From DATLFI01 sp035524895 (GTDB lineage: Bacteria; Acidobacteriota; Thermoanaerobaculia; Multivoradales; Multivoraceae): 19,037 bases of DNA. The position numbers and the translations under genes are program-made. Below the pieces are notes generated by a model. The model was not told the origin of the DNA. It ran no database searches and saw only the letters and a list, made by a program, of their open reading frames with translations. The stretch's first letter is position 1. Each line of letters begins with the position of its first letter. This document shows positions 1-6,696 of the stretch, one piece after another. The stretch is from the NCBI GenBank assembly GCA_035524895.1, contig DATLFI010000314.1, positions 1 through 19,037 on the forward strand, written 5' to 3'.

Positions 1-327
1 GTTCTTCAACACCTCGGCGACGTCGCTCAGGCGACCGGTCTTCATCTTGTCGAGGTTCTGCTTGTAGCGGCCCTTCCAGTCCTTGTACGTATCGATGTTG
101 CCATCCTCGAGGAGCTGAAACAGCTCGCGGATCTCCTTGAGACGCACCAATGGTCGCAGACCGACAAGGTCGAGGTTCTCCTCGGGAACCATCACCTTGG
201 AGTCGTTGGCCAGTACCCGCAGGTGGTAGTACGTCTGTTGGATTCCATCGATGGAGTCGTTTGCGATGCTCTCGACGACGCTCACGCCGTGGTTCGGGTA
301 TACGACCTTCTGGCCAACTTCGAACAA
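1..327 (-). CDS. carD: CarD/CdnL-family transcription regulator (5' part, runs off left edge)
   Basis: This is the N-terminal 109 codons of a CarD/CdnL-type protein, which in this family binds the RNA polymerase beta subunit and stabilises open complexes at rRNA and housekeeping promoters. The N-terminal RNA-polymerase-interacting domain is recognisable from the VGQKVVYPNHGV signature near residue 4. The helical DNA-binding part follows, with the conserved Trp in DWKGRYKQNL and the KMKTGRLSDVAEVL segment. I chose the TTG at 325-327 because an AGGAG lies 7 nt upstream and the protein then begins MFEVGQKVVYPNHG, as CarD proteins usually do. An in-frame ATG at 340-342 would add five residues and has no good ribosome site. 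The gene is cut by the window edge, so the C-terminus is not seen. A promoter lies about 215 nt upstream. Confidence 0.9.
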   Translation of the reverse strand, partial: MFEVGQKVVYPNHGVSVVESIANDSIDGIQQTYYHLRVLANDSKVMVPEENLDLVGLRPLVRLKEIRELFQLLEDGNIDTYKDWKGRYKQNLDKMKTGRLSDVAEVLKN

Positions 328-342
328 AGGGTTACTCCTCAT

Positions 343-760
343 CTCATCGCCGCGTGGGACAAGCGCGATAACTAGCCGATTCGGACTCGGGATTGCACGA
401 GCCTCGCGCGGACCGCAAACCAGCCCCAAGGGGTCAGCTCTATCGACGAAATCGAGGGCTTGCGGGGGAGACGAAGGTCGAAGCTCGAGGTGCCAGCACC
501 GCTCAGGGTCTCACGATCCGGAACCGCGACTGGGCTGATTGAAAGATATACAATATCGGTCGCGTTGTCAAGGACGCGGGGCTGTGGTGCACGGAATTTC
601 GGCCGCCGCGCAAGCAAGAACGAGGCCCGCTGCGGGTCCCGGTGTGGCCGTCGGGGCGCAGGGGGTCCCCGACAGCGCCGATGTTCGGGGCGACAGGGGC
701 CTGTTAGCATCTGGCCTCCCCGCGGAGGCCAGCCGCTGGGTAGTGCGGCGGTCGAGACGG
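343..760. other. Non-coding interval between carD and tRNA-Leu
   Basis: I see no credible gene here. The stretch holds the carD promoter and its long leader. The leader contains small inverted repeats such as CCCC-AA-GGGG at 424-433 and GGTGC-CA-GCACC at 489-500. A perfect 7-bp hairpin with a 4-nt loop (GGCCTCC / GGAGGCC) lies at 713-730, just upstream of the tRNA. It has no T-run on either strand, so a terminator role is uncertain. Open frames crossing this stretch read through the tRNA gene and lack coding character. Confidence 0.5.
543..571 (-). promoter_or_regulatory. Sigma70-like promoter for carD
   Basis: On the minus strand TTGACA (566-571) is separated by 17 bp from TATCTT (543-548), inside the only clearly AT-rich patch of this GC-rich region. 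Transcription would start near 536 and run into carD, leaving a leader of about 210 nt. The -35 is a perfect consensus and the -10 matches at 4 of 6 bases. Confidence 0.6.
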
Positions 761-847
761 GCCGGAGTGGCGGAATGGCAGACGCAGGGGACTCAAAATC
801 CCCCGCCCCTAGCGGGCGTGCGGGTTCGACTCCCGCCTCCGGTACCA
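761..847 (+). tRNA. tRNA-Leu (anticodon CAA)
   Basis: This is a class II tRNA of 87 nt. The 7-bp acceptor stem GCCGGAG / CTCCGGT has a G-U closing pair. The anticodon stem GGGGA / TCCCC encloses the loop CTCAAAA, giving anticodon CAA (reads UUG). A long variable arm and the T-loop GGTTCGACTCC are present. The discriminator A at 844 is followed by an encoded CCA at 845-847. The UUG codon it reads is also used as an initiator by several genes in this window, although initiation uses tRNA-fMet. Confidence 0.97.
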
Positions 848-851
848 GACC

Positions 852-872
852 GGCGTGAGTGCGGACCACGCC
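852..872. terminator. Small hairpin between convergent tRNA-Leu and tolC-family gene
   Basis: A 6-bp stem GGCGTG / CACGCC with a 9-nt loop lies immediately after the tRNA CCA and before the convergent tolC-family stop codon. There is no T-tract, so this is only a candidate bidirectional terminator. Confidence 0.25.
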
Positions 873-923
873 CCTGCCCCACCGGGTCCGGCGGACGAGC
901 CGGGCCAGCTCCGACCAGGCTCC

Positions 924-2648
924 CTACTGGGTATCGGGTCGGACCGCCTCGGTGTCCGAGATGTCCTCGATCCGGACGTCGTTCTGCTCGAGCAGCCGGC
1001 CGATGGCCCGGTAGTAGCGCACCAGCGCCCGCCGATAGCCGGTGATCGCGTTGACCTCCCGGCTGCGTGCCGCAGAGAGATCTTCTTGGATCTGCAGCAC
1101 TTGGAAGCTGGTCGACAGGCCATTCTCGTACTTCTTCTGCTCCGCCTCGAGATTGCGTGCGGAGAGCTCCCGCGACTTGCCTGCCGAGTCGATCTGCTGG
1201 GCTGCGGTCTCCACCCCTCGAGCCGCCTGGCGAACCTCGGTGCGCACCTGGAGCTCCAGATCCTGGAGCTGGGTGGAGCCACGTTGCACAGCCAGCCGGG
1301 CAATCGTGTGGTTCGCTCGCGCCGCTCGATTCTGGATCGGGTACGCGACGTTGACGCCTACCTGCCAACCCTCGAAATCACGATCGATGATCTGTTGGGT
1401 GGCGTCGCCAAGGCCGCCCTCGGCCACCTCGAGCGGGTCGCCGGTCGCGGGATCCCTGACCAGCACCACGTCGCCGCCGGTGCCGTTGAAGCCGTAGCGC
1501 ACCTGCAGGTCCACCGTCGGCAGCTTCTGATTGCGGAAGAAACGTTCGTCGATCTCGAGGGTCTCCACGGCGAGACGCTGGACCGCCAACTCGGTTCTCT
1601 CGGCCAACGCGGCGGCGAGCGCCTGCTCGAGGTCGACGTCGATCCGGTCGATTTCGGGGGCAGTGGTCGGCACGATCTCGGCAGACCAGAGCGCGGCATC
1701 CTCCAGATGGAGCAGGCGCCGCAGCTCGTCAGCCGCATCGTCTACCGCCGCGCGAACGCGAATGATCTCTTCCTGACGGATGGCAATTCCCGCTTCGCTT
1801 TGCACGAGCTCGAGCGGCGCCTTCGTTCCGACATCGACTTGCACCCGGTTCATCTCATGGAGCTGGTTCGCGAGCGTGTGGCTCTCCTCCGCCACCCCCA
1901 GCTGCGCGCGGTTCTCGACCAGGCTCCAGTACGTCGTCTCCACTTGCTCGATGACACCGATCACGGCTCGTTCGAGGTTCTGCAAGCTGATCCCGGAGTC
2001 GAGACGGGCGATGCGCAGGCTGCGGTTGGTCACCAGCTTGCCAAAGTCCCGCAGTAGCGGCTGGGCGTAGATCAGATCGAGGTCGACGCCGAAGCTCGGG
2101 TTGATGTCGAAGAAGATCGAGTTGGTCGCGGTGCGATCATTCTGCGAGTCGAGGCTCAGGGTGCCGCCGTAGGTATTGAGCTGGTCGACCCTGAAGTTGA
2201 GGCCACGGACTTCCAACTGGCGAATCGCAGCACCCTCGAGGGCCGACGCCGAGGGAGTGGTCTCGTCCTGGGCGAAGCCGGTCGCCGAGACCCGAGTGTC
2301 GTACATGCCGAGGTTCTGCTCGACCAGGAACAGTGACTGGGCGCGCTCGAAGCGCTGCACCTGAAGCCCCAGATTGCGCGAGAGCGCGATGGCAATGGCG
2401 TCCTCCAGCGCGAGCTGGATGGCGTCGTCGCGGACCTCGAGCCGGATGGCCGGATCCACAGCGCGCCAGCTGGCGCTGACCGTTTTGGGGCGCTGATCCT
2501 CGGTCTGCGCAACCGCCGCCGAGCCGGCTGTGGTGGCCTGCAGGAGGCAAAGACTGATGGCGGCGAGCGTCACGGCGCTGCGCATCGAGAGGGCTCGGGC
2601 AGGCGTGGCGAGCCAGGATGCGACGGCCATAGTTCGATCAACAGGCAT
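924..2648 (-). CDS. TolC-family outer-membrane efflux channel protein
   Basis: This protein of about 574 residues belongs to the TolC/OEP family, trimeric outer-membrane channels that work with inner-membrane pumps or type I exporters. A hydrophobic signal segment of the type AVTLAAISLCLL with Ala-rich cleavage region lies near the N-terminus. Two OEP-type halves follow, each with long heptad-like helices, for example EDAIAIALSRNLGLQVQ near the start and the segment from SFQVLQIQEDLS to ALVRYYRAIG near the end. Between them, FEGWQVGVNVAYPI is a typical strand leading into the second helical hairpin. The start is uncertain. ATG at 2648 has GGAAG 8 nt upstream. ATG at 2663 sits directly against a palindrome with no ribosome site. 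ATG at 2585 would give the most compact signal peptide. No pump or adaptor gene lies beside it, so its partner is unknown. Confidence 0.88.
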   Translation of the reverse strand: MPVDRTMAVASWLATPARALSMRSAVTLAAISLCLLQATTAGSAAVAQTEDQRPKTVSASWRAVDPAIRLEVRDDAIQLALEDAIAIALSRNLGLQVQRFERAQSLFLVEQNLGMYDTRVSATGFAQDETTPSASALEGAAIRQLEVRGLNFRVDQLNTYGGTLSLDSQNDRTATNSIFFDINPSFGVDLDLIYAQPLLRDFGKLVTNRSLRIARLDSGISLQNLERAVIGVIEQVETTYWSLVENRAQLGVAEESHTLANQLHEMNRVQVDVGTKAPLELVQSEAGIAIRQEEIIRVRAAVDDAADELRRLLHLEDAALWSAEIVPTTAPEIDRIDVDLEQALAAALAERTELAVQRLAVETLEIDERFFRNQKLPTVDLQVRYGFNGTGGDVVLVRDPATGDPLEVAEGGLGDATQQIIDRDFEGWQVGVNVAYPIQNRAARANHTIARLAVQRGSTQLQDLELQVRTEVRQAARGVETAAQQIDSAGKSRELSARNLEAEQKKYENGLSTSFQVLQIQEDLSAARSREVNAITGYRRALVRYYRAIGRLLEQNDVRIEDISDTEAVRPDTQ

Positions 2649-2663
2649 CACGAGTTCTTCCAT

Positions 2664-2689
2664 GGCCCTAAGGGCCGGTCTGGCACCGG
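2664..2689. repeat. Overlapping inverted repeats at the tolC-family 5' end
   Basis: GGCCCT-A-AGGGCC (2664-2676) abuts the upstream ATG of the tolC-family gene. It overlaps a second hairpin, CCGGT / ACCGG with a 5-nt loop (2675-2689). In the leftward transcript both would fold just before the coding region. They may be an operator or a leader structure; the sequence does not decide this. Confidence 0.4.
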
Positions 2690-2926
2690 AACGTAACGCG
2701 TCCCCTCAGGGGGGGAACACCCGAAATCCAATGCGATCTGAGACGCAGAGCGCGGTTGCGCCACGCGCGCACGACTGCCTGCCTAACAGCACATCTAAGG
2801 ACGGGTCATCGGTGGCTGGTGTTTTCGCACGACGTCGCGCGAGGCGGGTGGCTCGCTGTCGGGTTTGCTTCGGTGAATCGCCGGCTTGCAGGCGATCCCC
2901 CAGGCTACGCATGGGCGGCGGAAAGG
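2690..2926. other. Non-coding interval between dppF-like and tolC-family genes
   Basis: No gene is supported here, and I found no convincing -35/-10 pair for the tolC-family gene. Short features are a run of seven G at 2709-2715 with a neighbouring CCCCT, and a 6-bp hairpin ATCGCC / GGCGAT within about 2884-2905, just downstream of the dppF-like stop. That hairpin lacks a T-run. The tolC-family gene may be read through from the peptide cluster or have its own weak promoter. Confidence 0.35.
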
Positions 2927-3982
2927 TTACTCGACCGCAGCCGGACCGGCACCTGGGGCTTCCGCGCCAGTCGGCGGCAAAGCTCCCGGCGGCAAAGCTC
3001 CCTGCACGGCGAGCTCGCCGGGATAGAAGCACGCTGTCCACCGGCCCGGCTGCACCTCCACCAGTGGCGGTTGCTGTTGTCCGCAACGAGGCTGCGCGAT
3101 CGGGCAGCGGGGGTGGAACCGACAGCCGGCGGGGGGAGCGGACGGACTCGGCGGATCGCCCAGGAGCACGATTCGCGGTCTCCGCAAACCAGGTTCGGGA
3201 GCTGGGACCGCTGCGAGGAGGCTCACGGTGTAGGGATGGAGCGGCTTGGCGAACAGCTCCGCCGCCGGCGATTGCTCGACGATTCTGCCCAGATACATGA
3301 CGGCGACGCGGTCTGCGAGTTGCTCGACCAATGCCAGATCATGGCCGATGAAGAAGAGCGTCAGCCCGAGGTCTTCTTGCAGCGAGGCGAGCAGGTTCAC
3401 GATCTGGGCCCGAATGGAGACGTCGAGTGCGCTCACCGGCTCATCGGCAACCAGCAACTTGGGCTCCGACGCCAAGGCGCGCGCCACACACACCCGTTGG
3501 CGCTGCCCCCCGGAGAGCTCGTGCGGGAAGCGATCTGCGATCTTCGCGGGCAACCCGACCAACTCGAGCAGCTCCTCCACTCTCCGGGCGAGGCGGCCGC
3601 CCTGGGCCAGCCGGTGGATGCGAAGCGGTTCCTCTACGGTCTGCCGCACGCTGTACCTGGGATCGAGCGATCCCAGGGGATCCTGGAACACCATCTGAAA
3701 ATCGCGACGGCGGCGGCGGAGCTCAGCTGGCGAGAGAGCCAGCAAGTCGACGCCATCGAAGTGCACGGTTCCCTCGGCGAGCTCGACCAGTCGCAAGAGC
3801 GCCCGAGCCAGCGTCGTCTTGCCGCTCCCCGACTCGCCTACCAACGCAAACGACTCGCCATGCCCGATCGACAGAGATACGTCGTCGACCGCGACCACCT
3901 CCCCGACCGCTCGACGCAGCGCTCCTCGGCGCACGGGGAACGCCACCCGAAGGCTCTGCGCGCGTACCAGAGGCTCCTTCAT
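2927..3982 (-). CDS. Dipeptide/oligopeptide ABC transporter ATP-binding protein, DppF/OppF type
   Basis: This 351-residue ATPase powers import of peptides or related solutes through an inner-membrane permease. It shows Walker A GESGSGKTT, Q-loop FQDPLGSLDPR, signature LSGGQRQR, Walker B LLVADEPVSALD and the switch His in GHDLALV. The C-terminal oligopeptide-type extension has HPYTVSLLAAVP and the Cys pattern CRFHPRCPIAQPRC. The length is normal for the family. The ATG at 3980-3982 overlaps the TGA of the upstream dppD-like gene (ATGA), which indicates translational coupling. The open frame runs further upstream, but that part overlaps dppD and lacks family sequence. The tail after the last Cys is rich in Pro, Gly and Ala and unlike typical DppF. 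No permease or binding-protein gene lies beside it. Confidence 0.93.
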   Translation of the reverse strand: MKEPLVRAQSLRVAFPVRRGALRRAVGEVVAVDDVSLSIGHGESFALVGESGSGKTTLARALLRLVELAEGTVHFDGVDLLALSPAELRRRRRDFQMVFQDPLGSLDPRYSVRQTVEEPLRIHRLAQGGRLARRVEELLELVGLPAKIADRFPHELSGGQRQRVCVARALASEPKLLVADEPVSALDVSIRAQIVNLLASLQEDLGLTLFFIGHDLALVEQLADRVAVMYLGRIVEQSPAAELFAKPLHPYTVSLLAAVPAPEPGLRRPRIVLLGDPPSPSAPPAGCRFHPRCPIAQPRCGQQQPPLVEVQPGRWTACFYPGELAVQGALPPGALPPTGAEAPGAGPAAVE

Positions 3983-5052
3983 CGGTCGGTCGCGGGTCCG
4001 AGCTGGCTCGTAGCTTCGGGCACGAGCAGGCAGCGTGCCCGATGACCGGCTGCCGTCCATCGGAGGGTGGGCGGCTCTTCGGCGCACCGCGCCAGAGCCT
4101 CGCCGCAGCGCGCACGGAACGCGCAGAGCCGCCACCGGTCTCCGGGCTCGGGGACCCGACCCGAAATCGAGGGCATCGCGCCGCGCGGAGCCGGAGCTCC
4201 CAACCTGGGGAGGGCCCTCATCAGGCCTCGAGTGTAGGGGTGCGCCGGTACCCTGAAGAGCTCCTCGACGGGCGCTTCCTCGACCAGCCGCCCGGCGTAG
4301 AGCACGCAGACGCGGTCGCACGTCTCGGCGACCACCGCGAGATCGTGGGTGATGAGGAGGACACTCAGTCCCAGCTCGCGGCGTAGTCGCTGCAGGAGGT
4401 CGAGGATTTGCGCCTGGATGGTGACGTCGAGGGCCGTGGTCGGCTCGTCCGCCACCAACAGCTCGGGCTCGCCTGCCAGCGCCACGGCGAGCATTGCGCG
4501 CTGGCGCTGGCCCCCGGAGAGCTGGTGTGGATAGCTGCGCAGCCGCTGCGCCGGGTCCGGCATCGCCACGAGCTCGAGCAGACGGAGGGCTTCGGCCTTC
4601 GCCTCGCGCCGGGACACTTGGCGATGGGCTCGGATCGTTTCGACGATCTGAGCGCCGACCGTGAAGACTGGGTTCAACGCTGCCTGGGGCTCCTGGAAGA
4701 CCATGGCGATGCGACCGCCGCGCACGGATCGCATGGTCGATTCCGGAAGGTCCAGCAGGTCCTGGCCACCGAGGCGCACTCGGCCGCCTGTGATGCGGCC
4801 CGGAGGCGGCACCAACCTCAGGAGCGCCAAGGCGGTGAGGCTCTTCCCGGCGCCCGACTCGCCGACCAGCCCGAGTAGCTCGCCGCGTCGCATCTCGAAG
4901 CCGAGTCGGTCGACCACCGCGACCTCACCCCGCTCTCCCGGAAACACCACCTGGAGGTCCTCGACCTGCAGCAGCGGCTCGGACCCGGGGACCGACTTCG
5001 AGGAAGGCCCGGCGGCACTGCGTTCGAGGGGATCGACGGTAGGGCCGCGCAC
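3979..5052 (-). CDS. Dipeptide/oligopeptide ABC transporter ATP-binding protein, DppD/OppD type
   Basis: This 357-residue ATPase is the partner of the DppF-like protein encoded next. Motifs are Walker A GESGAGKS, Q-loop FQEPQAALNPVFTVG, signature LSGGQRQR, Walker B LLVADEPTTALD and H-loop THDLAVV. The C-terminal peptide-transporter extension has HPYTRGLMRALP and the Cys set CAFRARCGEALARC. The start is inferred as GTG at 5050-5052, 5 nt after the pepA stop, because no ATG or other good initiator lies between there and the conserved LLQVEDLQVVF strand. The frame stays open far upstream, antisense-like through pepA, but that is not coding. Close spacing to pepA and the stop/start overlap with the dppF-like gene place all three in one transcript. 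Confidence 0.92.
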   Translation of the reverse strand: MRGPTVDPLERSAAGPSSKSVPGSEPLLQVEDLQVVFPGERGEVAVVDRLGFEMRRGELLGLVGESGAGKSLTALALLRLVPPPGRITGGRVRLGGQDLLDLPESTMRSVRGGRIAMVFQEPQAALNPVFTVGAQIVETIRAHRQVSRREAKAEALRLLELVAMPDPAQRLRSYPHQLSGGQRQRAMLAVALAGEPELLVADEPTTALDVTIQAQILDLLQRLRRELGLSVLLITHDLAVVAETCDRVCVLYAGRLVEEAPVEELFRVPAHPYTRGLMRALPRLGAPAPRGAMPSISGRVPEPGDRWRLCAFRARCGEALARCAEEPPTLRWTAAGHRARCLLVPEATSQLGPATDR

Positions 5053-5057
5053 GAGAC

Positions 5058-6536
5058 TCAGCTCTCGACGGGCCGCGCGCGATCCCGAAGCCACCGCGTC
5101 AGGAGCGCCACACCGTAACCCGTGGCGCCAGATTGGGCTCGAGACACGGGCTTGGCGCTGTAGGCGGTGCCCGCGATGTCGAGGTGGGCCCAGGAGGCGG
5201 CTCCGCGCGCGAAGTGTCCGAGGAATGCGGCGGCAGCGTTGGCTCCGCCAGCGCGCTCTCCGGCGTTCTTCCAATCCGCGTGGTTGCCTTTCATCTCTTC
5301 CACGAACTCCGGCCACATGGGCATGCGCCACAGCCGCTCGTGGCTCCGTTCCGCTGCCCCGAGGAGCGTTCGGGCGAGCTCGTCGTCGGGTGTGTAGAGG
5401 GCGGCTCCGACGGTACCGAGGGCGACCACCGTCGCCCCAGTCAGGGTCGACAGCTCCACCAGGTGCTGCGGCTTTGCCTGTGCTGCCCAGACCAGAGTAT
5501 CGGCGAGGATCATCCGGCCCTCGGCGTCGGTGTTCGTGATCTCCACGGTGGTGCCGTCCGCGCAGCGTACGATGTCGCCGGGGCGGTAGGCCGCCGCGTC
5601 GGGCATGTTCTCGGCCAGCGGCAGGTAGGCCTCGAGCCTCGCCGCCACGCCGAGCTGCGCCGCAGCGACCATCGTGCCGATCACGGCGCACGCGCCGCAC
5701 TTGTCGTACTTCATCTCGTGCATCGCTGCTGCAGGCTTGATCGAGATGCCACCGGTGTCGAAAGTGACTCCCTTGCCGACCAAACCTATCTTGGACCCGC
5801 GCGACCCCAGCCGCCAGCGCACCAGGCGCGGCGGATTCTTGGAGCCGGATCCCACCGCCAGCAGCCCCCCCATGCGGCGTCGCTCGAGCTCGCGCGGACC
5901 GAGGACCACGACCTGCCCTCCGAAGCGACGCGCCAGGCTCCGCACCTCGCCCGCCATCCAAGCCGGCGTCGCGATGTTGGGAGGAGTGTTCGCGAGGTCA
6001 CGGGCGATGCGCGCGCCGCTCGCGACCGCTCGCGCCGCGGCTACGCTGACGTCCAGGGTGGCTCGGTCGCCGCTTCGGGCCAGTCCGATCCAGCGCAAAC
6101 GCGCCTCGTCTTTGGCCTCGAGGTACTTGCCATAGCGGTACGTCGCCGCAGCCGCGGCGATCAACGACAGCTCGCGGCCTTCGTCCCGGCTCGTCAGCTG
6201 GTGCGCGGGCGGCGCCAAGATCAGCCGACGGCTCCGTCTCTCCACCGCAGCCTCCACGGCTGCGCGCGCGAACTGCGCCACCTTGCGACTGTCGAGGGCG
6301 TCACGCTTGCCGAGCTCGCGACCGGCGATGGCCGCTCCGCTTGTGGTGAGCCCCAGATCGACCAGGAGGTCCGCCGATCCGGACCCGCGCGGCCAGCGAA
6401 CGGCAGCGGCTGCCACTTCTCCCGGCAAGCCGTCGAGGTTCGGCGGCTCACCCTCCAGCGCACCGATCACGATCAGGTCGCCTTTCCGCGCCTTCCCGGA
6501 AAAGAGTCCCAGCTGCAGTGCCTGATCCTCGTCCAA
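5058..6536 (-). CDS. pepA: Leucyl aminopeptidase, M17 family
   Basis: This 492-residue cytosolic di-metal aminopeptidase removes N-terminal residues from peptides. The active site is complete. K255 and D260 lie in GKGVTFDTGG, catalytic K267 in ISIKP, D278 in MKYDKCGA, and D337, E339 and R341 in NTDAEGR. These match the E. coli PepA residues at a constant offset of 15. The C-terminal catalytic domain begins near residue 165, after a divergent macro-like N-terminal domain. The start is TTG at 6534-6536, with GGAGGGGA 5 nt upstream and no alternative ATG nearby. It is the first gene of a cluster with two peptide-type ABC ATPases, which fits breakdown of imported peptides. An operator-like palindrome lies about 40 nt upstream. 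The Cys and Lys in DKCGAC are slightly unusual. Confidence 0.96.
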   Translation of the reverse strand: MDEDQALQLGLFSGKARKGDLIVIGALEGEPPNLDGLPGEVAAAAVRWPRGSGSADLLVDLGLTTSGAAIAGRELGKRDALDSRKVAQFARAAVEAAVERRSRRLILAPPAHQLTSRDEGRELSLIAAAAATYRYGKYLEAKDEARLRWIGLARSGDRATLDVSVAAARAVASGARIARDLANTPPNIATPAWMAGEVRSLARRFGGQVVVLGPRELERRRMGGLLAVGSGSKNPPRLVRWRLGSRGSKIGLVGKGVTFDTGGISIKPAAAMHEMKYDKCGACAVIGTMVAAAQLGVAARLEAYLPLAENMPDAAAYRPGDIVRCADGTTVEITNTDAEGRMILADTLVWAAQAKPQHLVELSTLTGATVVALGTVGAALYTPDDELARTLLGAAERSHERLWRMPMWPEFVEEMKGNHADWKNAGERAGGANAAAAFLGHFARGAASWAHLDIAGTAYSAKPVSRAQSGATGYGVALLTRWLRDRARPVES

Positions 6537-6563
6537 CTCGGTCCCCTCCGCCGACAGCCACGT

Positions 6564-6592
6564 GAACGACAGGCCTCTGTCGAACGACAGGC
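6564..6592. promoter_or_regulatory. Operator-like palindrome with an extra half-site upstream of pepA
   Basis: CTGTCG-AA-CGACAG (6577-6590) is a perfect inverted repeat. Its right half lies within GAACGACAGGC (6582-6592), and the same 11-mer occurs again at 6564-6574, 18 bp away. The array sits in the divergent region between pepA and the cyclase-like gene, where a regulator could control either. No known regulator family is assigned. Confidence 0.4.
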
Positions 6593-6618
6593 AGCAACTG
6601 TAGCAGCGGCTCCTGGGG

Positions 6619-6636
6619 TGCGCGTGCGCGCACGTG
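6619..6636. other. Alternating pyrimidine-purine tract with 12-nt palindrome
   Basis: All 18 bases alternate pyrimidine and purine, mostly CG and TG steps, and include the palindrome CGTGCGCGCACG at 6623-6634. Such tracts can adopt Z-DNA under negative supercoiling. It lies between two divergently transcribed genes. Confidence 0.4.
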
Positions 6637-6648
6637 AGCGGGGAATGC

Positions 6649-6677
6649 TTCGCGGGCGGGCGCTTCGCCGGTACACT
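6649..6677 (+). promoter_or_regulatory. Weak candidate promoter for the cyclase-like gene
   Basis: TACACT at 6672-6677 is a fair -10 element. TTCGCG at 6649-6654, with 17-bp spacing, is a poor -35. If used, transcription would begin near 6684, just before the ATG at 6697, and would rule out the upstream GTG at 6634. Confidence 0.25.
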
Positions 6678-6696
6678 GCTGCAGAGCCCTTACGGC

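Noticed and set aside
372..869. Leftward open frame of 165 codons across the tRNA-Leu(CAA) gene
   Set aside because: It reads antisense through the tRNA, giving the usual spurious GVEPARPLGAGDFESP type of peptide, and across the carD promoter. No family resemblance or ribosome site.
855..2057. Rightward 400-codon open frame
   Set aside because: It is the antisense shadow of the tolC-family gene in GC-rich DNA. The tolC-family reading has clear homology and the antisense product has none.
2709..2715. Run of seven G upstream of the tolC-family gene as a phase-variation tract
   Set aside because: Seven G is short and expected at times in GC-rich DNA, and it lies outside any mapped promoter spacer or coding frame.
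2756..4045. Rightward 429-codon open frame
   Set aside because: Antisense to the dppF-like gene, whose ABC motifs are unambiguous.
5053..5961. Upstream extension of the dppD-like frame
   Set aside because: It overlaps pepA in another frame and has no ABC sequence. The real start is taken as the GTG just after the pepA stop.
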